A DNA stretch of 64,000 nt from Entoloma clypeatum (taxonomy: Eukaryota > Basidiomycota > Agaricomycetes > Agaricales > Entolomataceae). Within the stretch, counting starts at the first letter, position 1. Every line of letters starts with the position of its first letter. Both the position numbers and the translations under genes were made by a program. The stretch spans positions 2,604,001 through 2,668,000 of the forward strand of contig OY751488.1 of NCBI GenBank assembly GCA_963565915.1, in the 5' to 3' direction. Below are positions 49,307 through 60,541 of this stretch, in pieces. The notes beneath the pieces were generated by a model, which worked only from the letters and a program-made list of their open reading frames with translations, made no database searches and had not been told where the DNA came from.

Positions 49307-49700
49307 TTAACTGCATTCTAAAAGCAAGATTTCGGACAACGATTTTACCCGTGATCTAAACGTTCGCATGGCTTCTGACGCCTGTATGTCGGACGTTGCG
49401 ACAAGAGAAGTGTAGACCACTTTCGTGCTACCCCCGAGGTAATGAACGTGTATAATGAAATTCGACCTTCCAAGAAATTCTTCAGACACAAGAATCTTGT
49501 TAGCATCGTTTTCTGCGAGAGCAGCTGGTTGTTTTTGGGAAATGAGGCAAGAGATCTTCATCAAGGCGATCACCCAATCAAATATGAAGTCTCCGTGAGT
49601 CTGGTATACAATCGGGGAGGCTGACACCGTGGCTCAGGCACCGATGTGACACAGTTATGCCCAGTCAATTCAACTCCTCGTTATGTGCGGTGAAGTAGCC
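49307..49700 (-). pseudogene. decayed tandem copy of the dual-specificity phosphatase gene
   Basis: On the minus strand, broken frames reproduce the neighbouring phosphatase in order: YFTAHN near 49690, a stop, LGIT, then SLPDCIPD, DEDLLPHFPKTT, ALAENDANKILV, and VHYLGGSTKVVYTSLVATSD. In the intact gene the last block reads VHCLMGISRSATVVCAYLVA. The catalytic Cys has become Tyr and the Arg of the CX5R loop is also gone, with indels between blocks. The copy is therefore inactive and untranslatable as one protein. Confidence 0.75.
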
Positions 49701-50369
49701 AAGCTAACAGACGATTTCCTGGGTGGGAGGACAGAAGGTTGACTCTGAAAGTGATTGAGTGTTATCAGTGCGTTAAATTAAAAAAATTTAGTTATGATTT
49801 ATCCATACAGGGCTGCCAATGAAAACGAGAATCATATTCTGCCGACTTGTTAGGGCCGTGTCATACAAGTTGTCAAAAATCCAGTCATGACCCAAGGATC
49901 CGCAATGACCCTCAGCAGGCCTCAGTGCCTGGCATCCGTTCCACATTTTATATTTCGTGATGAATGATTGGCAGGTCTTCTCGTTGGACGATGTGCACAA
50001 TAATCAAGTTTTTATCCTGTTCCACACCAATTCCACACTCTCACTGATCAATTGATCACCGAAATGACAGGTGGGGTACGCAGGGGTAGTACTACTGCGA
50101 CCTGCGACAACTCTGCCTCGCTGTCTCGTTCCTCCATCCCTCCACACGTCAGCGGAAATTCTTTGCATGTATAGTGGGGGTTGGATTTACCTACTTGGTG
50201 ATACGGCCGAGGGCGGGGTCGGTCGACATCGTTTTGCCACCGTCTTCCTTGTGTCAGGTCGGGACAAATGCGCTGTTTGCTACTTAGCACTCATCCATCA
50301 CTCAATGGCTACATCCATTGGCTCCTAGATAATGATCATCCTGTTCCTTACTGTGATGAAATGTGCCAT
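49701..50369. other. spacer between phosphatase copies, no gene seen
   Basis: No recognised coding sequence. The likely 3' flank of the intact phosphatase is at its right end. Confidence 0.4.
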
Positions 50370-50966
50370 TCATGGGACGAAAACACTTGATAAAGGATTA
50401 AACTGTCTTATTCGCTCGGCAACTATTTTTCTAGACCGCGCTTCTTTGGGTCCTTTTCCAAGCTGATGCTGATAAAATTCCAACTGTTTTCTAAATCCAA
50501 GGTTGGGGCAAACGATTCTACGCTTGATCTGCGCGTGTGCGATGGCTTCCGTCGCCAGCATATCAGATGTTGCAACGAGGTAAGCGCAAACGACTGTCGC
50601 GCTACGGCTGATACCCATGAGACAGTGAACCTGTATATGTATGCGCTTCAGCGGATATCAGTCCTCCGAAATTACGCTCAGACTCACGAGGACTTTGTTG
50701 GAATCGTTCTCAGCGAGTGCAGCTGAGATGAACTGTGTCGTTTTTGGGAAACGAGTCAAGAGATCTTCATTGGGATGATCTGCCAGTTGGATGTGGACTT
50801 TGTGTGATTTTGGTATGCAATCGGGCAGGCTTATATCGTGATCCAATACCGAGATTACATGAGTTATGCCAAGTCTCTTCAGCTCATCGCCGTTACGGGC
50901 AGTGGAATAGTCTGATAGATAGAGGCGAGGAACAATGAGACTCGCAATATCTCGGCTGTCTCTCAT
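50370..50966 (-). CDS. dual-specificity protein phosphatase
   Basis: The chosen start (CAT at 50964-50966) gives MRDSRDIASLIVPRLYLSDY, followed by LKRLGITHVISVLDHD, DCIPKSHKVHIQLADHPNED, LLTRFPKTTQFISAALAEND and NKVL. An intron (about 50611-50674) completes VHCLMGISRSATVVCAYLVA, which is the HCX5R phosphatase loop with Ser. The rest is helical (TEAIAHAQIKRRIVCPNLGF, RKQLEFYQHQL). About 178 residues: a small, single-domain DUSP of the VHR-like kind, removing phosphate from Tyr and Thr/Ser, perhaps on MAP kinases. No targeting segment is seen. The frame is open 36 codons further upstream, so a longer N-terminus cannot be excluded. Confidence 0.85.
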
Positions 50967-51259
50967 GTTTTTTGACTGTTTGGTTGCAGTAAGAGCGCTG
51001 GTCCACCTGGTCGCGGGGAATGCCAACATCTGCGGCTGTGTAAGGGTGAACGCCGTCTTTACAGATTTTATCACCCCACCTCATAAACGGCTCGATTAAG
51101 GTGTTGTCGAGTGAGTAGGGGCAGTGCAACCATTCATGGTATTTACAAAGTTAGGTACACGTGACCACGTTTTCACCGCCTACTATGAACTTTCGCTGTT
51201 TCTCGCCATCCACCCACTATTCGGAGCCGCAATTTTACGGTGCTGTTCCTAAGATAACC

Positions 51260-52106
51260 TTAAACACCATATCTTGCCATCGCAGAAACGCAGTCACCTT
51301 TATTCCCGCAAGCAGTTGCCGGCCAATGTTGCACTGCTTTTCCAGCAAGACATCCTCCATTCCACAGTTGCTTCCCGTCAGTCCCTGCCCACTCGGTGCA
51401 AGGCATCTCCTTGAATGTTCCAGTGAGCGCGCCGTGACCGGATGGGAAGAATGCTTTAGCTCCTCCAGTATCCTGGCAAATATCGAAGCTTTTCCGAGTT
51501 ATTTCATCATTCCTCAACGCACGGATTTATGCTCACTGGACTGGTTTCCCAAATTGATTTTTAGGTTTACTTTCCCTTTGGTCACACCATGCCTGGAAGG
51601 TATCATCAGCGAGGGTGGAAGGCTATCTGACTGAGGCTTACTTGGTTTCCAGCGATGGGGCTGCCGCACAGCAGGTTTCATCATTCACTGTTCGTGCGCA
51701 TAAAAAGAAGGAGAACATACCATAGATCAGTCACTTTCACGACAATGGTGTGGAACGGCCCCCTAAAGGAAGGCGAATATGGGTCTTTAAGTCCCGTCAG
51801 CGAGAAGCAGCGACCACATGCGTCGCCAGCTCCCTTGCCAGGGGGCGCTCCGAATGATAGCTGGTTGATGGCAGCTGTATAACCCGAGGCAGTTTTGCCG
51901 CATGCTGGAAGTATCTGTAAGCCCTCATTCTATCCTCAGACAGGTAATCCTGGTGACCTACCTACCGAACCACACCCACTGTAGGAGGTAAAGGATGCAG
52001 CTCCCCGCGCCTTCTGGATGTACCCACCAGTTGCGCGGTTTTCAATCGCGCTGGCACATACGGTCCCAAGGCATGCAAAATGGGCCAGCGCAGTCCAACT
52101 CTTCAT
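51260..52106 (-). CDS. secreted GH45 subfamily C-like (Barwin/expansin fold) endoglucanase
   Basis: The ATG at 52106 opens a signal peptide MKSWTALAHFACLGTVCASA followed by TGGYIQKARGAASFTSYSGC. Later exons give ACGKTASGYTAAINQLSFGA, GDACGRCFSLTGLKDPYSPS, TIVVKVTDLCPIAGNQ, AWCDQRESKPKNQFGKPVHF, then DICQDTGGAKAFFPSGHGAL and LWNGGCLAGKAV, ending CGNKGDCVSAMARYGV. Cysteines and the Asp residues in VTDLC and HFDIC match the Phanerochaete Cel45A group, a small single-domain endoglucanase without a binding module that cuts amorphous cellulose and other beta-1,4-glucans. The acceptor for the CPIAGNQ exon is GTGCGGCAG; the nearer CGAACAG would create a stop. It is the clearest plant-cell-wall-degrading enzyme in the window and is compatible with a saprotrophic life style. 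Confidence 0.85.
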
Positions 52107-52329
52107 CGTTGTCAAGTCTGCAGGACCCAATCCGTTGGCCCTCTTTTATACTGGTCGACACCACAATGACGGCGATCCAGAATCACATAAAATCGGGAAA
52201 GTTTTCCATCCATTCATGATCTCAGTCGATGAGCTGTCGACGGCGTGTCTGTCCCTGACTCCCTCTCGTTGCCATATTATATAATTTTCCGCCCTCTCGC
52301 TCGATTTCTTCCCGATTCTCTGTTTCTGT

Positions 52330-52940
52330 CGAGAGGGTTGTGAGAAGGTCATGTGCGTCTGGATTGCCTCCCGAAGCTAATCAGCGAACTACATGCCATC
52401 TGGTCCGAACACACACACGCCATTCTGCAACTAAGCAACTCTGGGTCATCGTTACAGGCGACGAACCTAGCCCCACAAAACCTGCCGAGAAGAAGCCTCA
52501 CAACGTAAGGCCGAAAACAAGGAGTACCTCGAGTGGCTGCTGAGACACCAGGCGGCTTAGGGTGAAGCTTCCACGAAGAACACCCAAAGACTTCGTGTCG
52601 AAAGGAGGACGACCTCGAAGGAGATGTAGAAAGGCCCTACAGGACCAACAAGTAGAAGGTCATCGTCCGTTACTGCCTCGAGGACCCGGCGTACACCCAA
52701 AACAAGGCGCTCCTCTGATGTCATGTCACAATGCCCGATTCTCGCCAGTCGTGGGACCTCATCAAGGTCCAGCTATTTGATCTGGCCACGAAAAAGCTCA
52801 CCTCCGACACTGTCGCCAGCCGAGAAGACTAGCGAAGCTGCCATACTGGCTTAGAGAGGTACGAAGAGCTAGCATAGAAGATCTTTGCCATTGAGAATCG
52901 ATGGGCAAGGGTAAATGTCAAATGATCTAAGCCTCAGGCG
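52330..52940 (+). mobile_element. possible decayed Ty1/copia gag fragment
   Basis: Pieces in different frames, KQLWVIVTGDEPSPTKPAEK, AENKEYLEWLLRHQAA and SRQSWDLIKVQLFDLATKKL, resemble the UBN2-type gag of Ty1/copia elements in content and order. Stops and frameshifts separate them. No LTR, RT or integrase piece was seen nearby. The call rests on short motifs only. Confidence 0.3.
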
Positions 52941-54007
52941 AGTGCCGCTGCCATGTGGGCCAACAACATGATGCGACGACTCGGCTTCGGTAAGAGCCAA
53001 ACCAAAGCCAAACTGGCGACTGCTTCTACAATGTACATTCTGCGACAACGGCGAGATCGTTTTGCTGGTTCTCGTGTATGTCGATTACTCGATAACATTG
53101 CGGTGCCAGTACATCTCTCGAAAGGATCCAGGGATTCGAGGCCGCTCTTTCTTATGAGTTTGGGATTTCGAACCTTCGGCTGTTGAGGTGATGGGTATAT
53201 CGAACCTGGCGGGGTCAGGTCCCGCAATGTCGCTGCCCCTTGCTTCTGGACTCTGGACAGACTTTGTTTGCATTTTCTACCGATCACGTTCAAGGGCTTA
53301 CGCGTCGTCGAGAGCTGATATCGGTGCACTTCTGACTCAGAGGGCGACCTTAACTCGGCTCTCCGACCATCGTTCGTGTACTGCAAGGAATATTGTTTCC
53401 GGTGGGCGTTGGAATATTTTCAACCGTTCATTGCAGGACAGGATTTCGAAGGCCAAAACTCCTGTGAGCCGACGGCCGGAGCCCGTTTGCGCGTGAGTAT
53501 AGATCGAAAGGGGTAGGCTGCAAGGATGGCGAGCTTAAGTCTCTAGGCCTGCGACGACGACGACGACCGGAACATCACCGGCGGTAGGCCCGCCCCCACG
53601 GGGCCGGGGTGATAGTCAAGTCTCAAACATCCCCCTCTGACATATCAATCCCATTTGCCACGTCCACAGCCCAATTGAGAATGAGGGTGGGAATCGAGCA
53701 TCAGCCTGAGTATGTACGGCGGCGGCTGGACCGGTAAGTTTCTATCTCCCTTGTTATTTCTTCGCCAACTGACGCTCATGTCAGGGCTGTTTCACAGCTT
53801 TCGCGCCTCTTGTGTTCCAATCCCCGCCGGCGATATTGGCTCCGCATCCGTCTGGTAAGCTGTCGCTCTGGCCCCATTACATGTGGCCGTTATCTGCTTT
53901 CCTCACCTTGATGGTCAACGAACAAGCCATTATTGGGGTTGCTTTTCCTCATGATGAATAGCCATGGTACACCTAGTCCTTGACGTAATCTCCAAGCTTA
54001 ACTGTAT
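52941..54007. other. gap without a supported gene
   Basis: Open frames on both strands carry no recognisable domain. A short ATG-started exon (MYGGGWT, near 53712, with a good GTAAGT donor) could belong to a tiny gene of about 30 codons, but nothing else supports it. Confidence 0.3.
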
Positions 54008-54840
54008 CTAGTTTCGGTCTAGTTCCCACTCAAAGATCTCCTCAGATTCCAGTAATCTGTCACATACTTTCTTGACTTTCTCATCATCGACGTTAGCCAC
54101 AGAAAATCTGATCCACCGTTTCTTGTCCCACGGAGGGTTATATCCTTCTTGTGCCTCATCATAGAAGAAGCTGGAAGGTAGTGTGACCACTCCAAGTTCT
54201 GTCGCGAGCCTCTTGCAGACTTCCAAAGAGGATATTCCGATGAATGGATGCTTCACGAACGCATAATAACCTCTTTGCGCAACGATCTTCCATCTGCTCG
54301 GCAGTCCCTGTTAGAAAAGTTCATGACGAGCTCTGATAGCAGTTCCTGTCTCCTGAATGAATGGCCGCATGGCTGGAAGCAGTTGCGCAAGGGCAATTTG
54401 TATGGGGCGGGGCGCACATATTTGGAGACAGTCAAGCACCGTCTTGACTTGCGTTAGCAGCAGTGGAGACGCCGCGATTGCACCGAGACGATGTCCCGGG
54501 AGACAATACGATTTGGAAAAAGAGAAGAGGTGGATGAAGTGACTGCGCCATGGGCCGTTGAATACGAGATGTGGCGGGTGTGCTGGGAGAAAATCGCGGT
54601 ATGTCTCGTCGACTATGAGAGCAAGTCGTTGGTGGGCCGCAAGCTCAACGAAGGTGGATAAGTAGCGCCCGTCTGCTCGATCAATTTCAAAGATTGTAGG
54701 GAATACAGTATTGGATGGAACTCACTGGATTGTTTGGTGTGACCAAGGCAATTGCTTTGGTATTGGGAGTAATCAAGGATTTACACCTCTGGATGGAGGG
54801 AGTAAAGCCGTCCTCTGGAAAAGTTTGCAAAGGCACAGGA
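54008..54840 (-). pseudogene. broken PLP-dependent aminotransferase (class I/II)
   Basis: Minus-strand blocks in order are FPEDGFTPSIQRCKSLITPN and KAIALVTPNNP; an intron; TGATYPP; then after a frame change FVELAAHQRLALIVDETYRD, HFIHLFSFSKSYCLPGHRLG (PLP-Lys in SKSYC), AAMRPFIQETGT-like helices, and ARHELF-stop-QGLPSRW. The end is VAQRGYYAFVKHPFIGISSL, SSFFYDEAQEGYNPPWDKKR, WIRFSVANVDDEKV and EWELDRN. These are the core and small domain of a kynurenine/ACC-synthase-like aminotransferase. Defects are a frameshift near 54650, an in-frame TAA at about 54316-54318 where Glu is expected, and no N-terminal third, which should lie where the complex I gene now ends. PLP-binding Lys and NNPTG remain. 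Confidence 0.7.
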
Positions 54841-55173
54841 GTAGGATTCCCTTTAGTGCACAACGACCAGTCAGTGCGAGTGCAGACAATGTTCTTGACA
54901 CCCCCCCTTTCGGGTAGATGGCCTCAAACCAGCTTTGGGAGAGAAAACATTGTAAGCCTCGTCTTTGTCTCGTCTGTAGGAGGGAGATCTTGAGCGTAGA
55001 CAAGCGAGTCCTCAGTGCCAGAAAAAGTGGACAACTCATGGGCTCAAGTACGCCGATGCATTACAACAGTTCATTCCAACCCGATTATTTTGCACTTCGA
55101 GTCATCACATCTATATGTACAACTCAGGAGGACGGCATCCGTTCGCACCTGAAAAGCAGCGATATTTGGTTCT

Positions 55174-55889
55174 TTAGACTACTCGATTGGATCGCTCAGT
55201 GGATGCAACACCGTATTTCGCGGGATCTGTCCCATGATGTGGGTGGTTGACGAGGTTGAACCTATAATGAAAGACGTCACGGGGATTCACGGTAATCATA
55301 CAAGACTAACATCGGGAGTGCAGCTAGGTGATAAATTAGCCCTCAAGTTCTGATAATAGTGAAGGGACTCACAAAATTTTAACTGGGAAAACGCGGAATT
55401 CCGATGTGCGGCACCCTGCACCCAAAGTGGTTGAGGCGATTCCCCATACAAGGGTTTACCTTCTCTGGCGCGTTGGCTAAGCTCAGCGAGGTCTAACTCT
55501 TCCTCCCGTTTGTTCTCTGACCATCCCCAGAAACGGACTAGGGGTTATTTAGTCTTCGTGTGAATAGGGACGACACCAAAAATTTGCCCACAGCTGGAAC
55601 GTTGGTAGGCAAGCAAGAAGCCTCCGACGAAGCCGAGAAAACCTCCAAGGCGCAGAGCGGTCCTCATTCTTTGTTTGGTAGGATCTGCCATCTCTGGAGG
55701 GCACTATCAGGCAAAGAAGAGCAGAAGATGGGTATGGAGGGTACCCCAGAAGTAGAGTGCAGAAGGGAATGCGGCGGTTGCGCCTGCCCAGGCAGCATAG
55801 TCGGAGGGTCTAAAGTACCGCACTACGCGGGACGCATGAGGGTCAGAGTCTATGAGGGGGTACGGGGTCTCGATGATCTTTTCTGGCAT
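55174..55889 (-). CDS. NADH:ubiquinone oxidoreductase (complex I) 21 kDa subunit
   Basis: Start at 55889 (MPEKIIETPYPLIDSDPHAS), then RVVRYFRPSDYAAWAGATAA and LYFWE across an intron. Next is MADPTKQRMRTALRLGGFLG with FVGGFLLAYQ as the membrane helix. After a 60 bp intron comes RFWGWSENKREEELDLAELS and EGKPLYGESPQPLWVQGAAH. Two further introns flank a tiny exon of about 11 bases (ALP), giving FSALPMFNLVNHPHHGTDPA and the end STERSNRVV. This layout is the fungal NUXM-type 21 kDa accessory subunit of mitochondrial complex I. The tiny exon is needed to keep the conserved LKFS...FNLVNHPHHG spacing. The gene appears intact; its start codon is 129 bp from the divergent nucleoporin gene. Confidence 0.85.
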
Positions 55890-56018
55890 ATGTGGTGGTG
55901 TCAGACGTCGTTGCGGACAGTGGCGGGTCGTCTCTGTGCACGTGACTGCTAACGTGCCTGCCCTCACTCCAGCTTGACCTCTGCCGCTGCCTGTGCTCCA
56001 TCCTCGCCTTGTCCGCCA

Positions 56019-58404
56019 TGAGCGCCATACGGAGTGCAGCCGCTCGTCGCTCCCACTCCCGGTCCTCCCAGTCCCCGTATGCTCGCCCCGCTCCCAAAAA
56101 ATCGGTGCGACCCCGCTTTCATCCGTTTTCGTTCAGCTCATGAATATCAGGTCTCCAGTCCTGGAACATCTCAAATTTCTTGGGCTTTTTGAACCCATTT
56201 CGTTCAAGATCTTCGAACGACACGGCCCCAGAGTCGGACCCCGTCTCGGATGTTGAAGATGATTCTTCAACGTCTGTCGTGGCGGAATCTCTCTCCAAGC
56301 GCGGTCACCAGGTGAGCACCCACGCTCCGATAGCCAATCAACCATATTCTTACGTTTCAGATGGCCCGAGACCTTCGTATGAATGGTGCAGGAAATGCAG
56401 GTCCATCATTCCAACAAACCGAATTGAGGTGGCCCCAGCTTCTCGACAAGAGTACTCCGGGTAAGGATTGCCAATCAACTATGGTTGGGTGTAATCTTAA
56501 ACACTGAAACTTGCAGCAGCCGAGGAGGCCACACGGTTCCGTTTTTCAAGCACTCCCTCCACGCCTGACCGGGGGACCTCCCCTGTTGGCACTTCAAACA
56601 TTTTCAGTTATCATGCCGGCACTCAATCTGCACAGATATCCGCCCCATCCCCTCGTAAAACCCTCTCGAGAAATCCGAATGGCACCTATAGGTGGCAAGG
56701 GGGTGGAAGCGCTAAAGCCCCCCGCTCCCGGAACCGGTATTCCAGCCCAGCTTTCGGTCCTTCGCGTACTGCATCAGACCGAGTCATTCTCAAGGAAAGT
56801 CAAAGCAATGAACCACCGAAAGCAGACACGAAGCGCCGAAGGATTGGACAGGAGGCTAGCGCCTCCTCAAGCGCCTCCAGCGGTTCCAACATCAAGGGAC
56901 GCAACGGAAACGTCCTGACTCCGCCCCCCGATCCACTTCCGCTAACTGCAAAACCGACAGAGGCGTTGCCGTTCCCTGTTTCCAATACATCGTCGAGCAC
57001 CCTCAGAGCCAATGGATCGCTTCTATCCAAGCCTGACCGTCCTTCTACTTCTTCTCTACTACGCATATCTCAGAAACCCACCGCACCAGTCATCCCTTCC
57101 CCCTTGCGGCAAACCTGGTCAGGATCTTCGCCTACCCAAGGTGATCCAGCCACTCCACCGCAACAAAAACAAACCAAGGCGGCGAACTTCATGGCAGAGC
57201 TGATCAAAGAAGTTACGCCGCCGAAGCGGCCAGATCTCAGCAATCCCTATCAAACAGCGAATCCCTTGGGCAAGGTTGCGACACTACCGAAGCCTAGAAT
57301 TTCAAAGAAAAGAGTGCGAGCTACTGGGAAACCTACTCTTCCAGAAGTGAAGGTCGAAAAGCCAAAAGAACAAGAGACTGTGGTGGCAGAGAAAAAGGAA
57401 AATGAGACGGAGAAAGTGTATTCCCCACAAGCAATCATCGAAGCCACTGTCCCGAAGGTATACCTCTTGATTCGTTACATGATAATAATAATACTAAATG
57501 ACGTTTGTCATAGGGGAGTAAACGCTCACGGCCCCCCACCCACTCTGAAAAAGCGTCTGATATCGACGCCTCGAGCAGTGCTGGAAGGCTGCCTGAAGAT
57601 ACTTTAAAGGCTCCTGTGCCTGTCGTGGAGGAAATTGAAGAGGATGCCGACGAAGCCAAGCGTACCAAAAAGAAGTCCAAACCGTTCCTGTCTGGTCAAG
57701 GACTTGCAAGTGTCGCCCAGAAGAAGCCTCTTTTTGTCTCCCAGGATATCATAATTGAAGAAATTCCAGCCCCAGAAGCACCTTCAGAGAAGCCTAAATC
57801 TGTGACATCGCCCCCCACCCAGTTTATGCCTTTCAACACCGGGCCCAGTACGACAGGTCCATCTACACTGACGGGTAGACCATCGTTCTCAGGATTCAAA
57901 TCCGCCTCGATTCCCAAGGAGCCCAGTAAATTGAGGTACAGCTATCAGCCAGAACCGAGTAATCCCATTACCCCTACGCCAACACCTGCCTTAGCACCGA
58001 TACCCAGCTCAACACAGACACCTCCAGCCGAATCAAAGACGAAGTTGATTGGGGCAAAGGAAGCTGCGCTTGCGATACCAGCAGAATCTTTGCAGACCTT
58101 TGTTTTCTCTGTCTCCACCAACTTCCCGCTCTTGAGCAACTCAGAGTATGGCAAAGCGAGGGACAAAGCAAAATCACTTTCCAAGTCCTTGCTGCCTCAC
58201 TTCGAGTTCACCATCCAAACAATACAACCTCAGCCGGACACCAAGTCCTCCACCGCTCCTGTTAAGGGATTTGACTGGGCGGCAGCTGGAAGGGAACCGA
58301 TATCCAAGGGCGGCTCGGAAGCCAGTTGGACTTGCTCCACATGCATGCTGTCAAATCCGTCCACGGCCATCGATAAATGTACAATTTGCGATGCTCCCCG
58401 ATGA
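56019..58404 (+). CDS. Nup1/Nup153-like nucleoporin with a C-terminal RanBP2 zinc finger
   Basis: ATG at 56019 starts a basic segment MSAIRSAAARRSHSRSSQSP. After an intron at about 56107-56150 (exact junction unsure) comes SWNISNFLGFLNPFRSRSSN, an amphipathic helix typical of the membrane-binding N-terminus of Nup1, Nup60 and Nup153. The long middle is Ser/Pro/Lys-rich and disordered, with NPNGTYRWQGGGSAK, the helix NFMAELIKEVTPPKRPDLSN and acidic patches. The C-terminus has FDWAAAGREP and a zinc finger WTCSTCMLSNPSTAIDKCTI ending CDAPR (W-x-C-x2-C-x10-C-x2-C), which in Nup153 binds Ran. FG repeats are few. Presumed location is the nuclear basket, where such proteins bind importins or tether Ran and mRNA export factors. 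Family assignment rests on the two end motifs. Confidence 0.65.
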
Positions 58405-58660
58405 CTTTATTTTTCATACCCTCACATTTTTTCATCACATCCCCCCATATCCTGTTGCACCATTTTCAATTTACCTTTCACGACAGATGGACCCGACCAT
58501 TGTACATACATTTCTTGCTCTTATACACCTTGCTCCAAACGCGCGATTGAATACTACATCGAAGGAAATACAGAACCGCCAGTGGGCGATGTGTTTTGGT
58601 TGTAAATCTCGCCCGCGAATTTGAAGGAAATAAAATAAGCACCTAAGATGCAAGAGGTAG

Positions 58661-60130
58661 TTAATTCGTAAAATCAAGGCGGCGGGCAATGGAGCGTGTT
58701 TTCGAATCATCTAAAGGAGAGCCCAGCTTCCGCTTAAGCCTGCTGTTATTGGCCTTAACACCAGGGCCAGAGGAAGCCATCTGGACATTTCCATCCATCT
58801 CTTCCAAAGCTCTTGAAGACTGTTGCGTGGTGCACTTCGGGAGTTTGGAGGGATGGGTGGGATAGGGTAGACCGGTGAAATACGGGTGATAAAGAGCCTG
58901 AGGACAATGGTTGAGGCCTATTGGCTAAATAATATGGAAAGGAGGGTGCTACTTCTCGAGCAGTTATCCGTTTCCGAGGCTCATATATCAAGCACTTGCT
59001 AAGAAGATTCAATGTATCGACGCTCGCGGCCGTAAAAAGATCCCGCAAGGGTGTTTTCTGGAATTGGCCTACTGGGATGAAATCAGGTAATTTCGTGTGT
59101 CCCTGAAGACAATATCAGCCGTTTGGCGATGCCGTGGCAAGCGTGCGTACCGGCCACTCCTCCTCTGATGGAGTTCCCAAAGCACGAAATATTGTTTTGA
59201 TTTGGTCCATATCACTCTCGCCTGGAAGGTAGGGTATTCGAAGCATAAGCTCGGCGAAAATCGTCCCAACCGACCATATGTCGACGGCTGAACCGTAATA
59301 CCGGCTACCAAAAAGTAACTCTGGCGGACGATACCATCTCGAATACTATGAGCTATTCGAAGTTGACCAGATACCAGGGGGCGCACCGAGTTATCACTTG
59401 ACAAGTCATTTTGTAACCTGGATCCGCAAAATCGCGTGCCAAACCGAAATCCGCAATTTTGAGATGCCCATTAAAAGCTACGAGCAAGTTGTTGGGTTTG
59501 AGATCCTGAAGTTTTACTCTGGTGAGCCAGTAAAGTGATTGGGCAGTGGTATAGAAAGTTACCCGGTGCAAAATATGATTGCGGTGGCAGAATTCGAGTC
59601 CACGAAACGTCATAGCCATCCAACTTTTGATGTCTGCCGGTAGGAACACGAGCGAACGGTCTTTTATAATCATTTCCAAATCGGAATCAAGGAATTCGAG
59701 AACAAGGTTCAGATTCTTTTTCGACGAGAAGACGTCAAGGAGCTGTGTTGCAATACGATTGATATGGTGCCACAAACGACAAGATGAATGGTACCTCTAT
59801 AATATTTTGGTGGTGCAGTTCACGCAAATACTTGACTTCGCGAATAGCAGACATATCCAATCCATCTTTGAACTGTCCAACCTTGATTTTCTTGATGGCG
59901 ACTTTTCGACCTGTCGTGGCCTCTCTTCCTTGGTGTGGGTGCTGGGTTGAGCGATTTGACCCTTCAGAAGGGTAGGAAATGACCCACCTCGGTAGACTAC
60001 CGCATAGGTACCCTCACCGACTTTCTGGTCTTTGACCCTTCGACAGATGTTGTGGGTGTGAAACAAACGGAAGCTTCGGCACACACCACTGCTGTTGACG
60101 CTCGAGGTTGGCCTTCTCGACTGCGTCCAT
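58661..60130 (-). CDS. cyclin-dependent kinase 7 (CDK7/Kin28, TFIIH)
   Basis: ATG at 60130 gives [15 protein letters not shown]; an intron leads to [17 protein letters not shown] (Gly loop). Then come [20 protein letters not shown] (ATP Lys), [20 protein letters not shown] (PSTAIRE-like helix), [39 protein letters not shown] then [32 protein letters not shown], and [20 protein letters not shown]. The C-terminus [15 protein letters not shown] and [11 protein letters not shown] is that of CDK7. Activation-loop threonines include the one in [11 protein letters not shown]. The kinase phosphorylates the RNA polymerase II C-terminal domain within TFIIH and, in many eukaryotes, activates cell-cycle CDKs. 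It has about ten introns and is intact as far as can be read. Confidence 0.9.
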
Positions 60131-60541
60131 TTCAACTTACTTTTCCTATGCTGAGATTCCGCTGCAACGGATTCTAATGGATCTTTAAGTCAATTGACGA
60201 GTAGTAGCCTGTGCATGGCGGAAGGGTGCTTACGTACATTCGACAAATATGTGGTGTTTCAAACTCCGCGAATGAGTTGTGTGTACTTCCCACCAACGAC
60301 ACAGGCAGGAACAAGATAGGTGTGCACCTTCTGGACAGTCTCGCAGCTGGTTCATCCCTCATCTCAATCGTGGCAAGCCAAGTTTCTCATAGCCAAGACT
60401 CAGATCACAAAGTTACAACCAATCCTTAGCACGTGATGGTTTGATTCGTCGTCCTGAGCAGATGCGAACTCGTTATCCACCGCCATAATGCGGCTTGTGT
60501 AGACGACATTGCCAATCATCCTCAACTTTCCGGCTCCGACA
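60131..60541. promoter_or_regulatory. divergent intergenic region between CDK7 and a J-domain gene
   Basis: About 410 bp between opposite start codons, so it should hold both promoters. Short open frames inside show no family motif. No specific sites can be named. Confidence 0.4.

Noticed and set aside
52934..53386. 150-codon minus-strand frame
   Set aside because: No recognisable domain, basic low-complexity composition, and no splice or start context that stands out.
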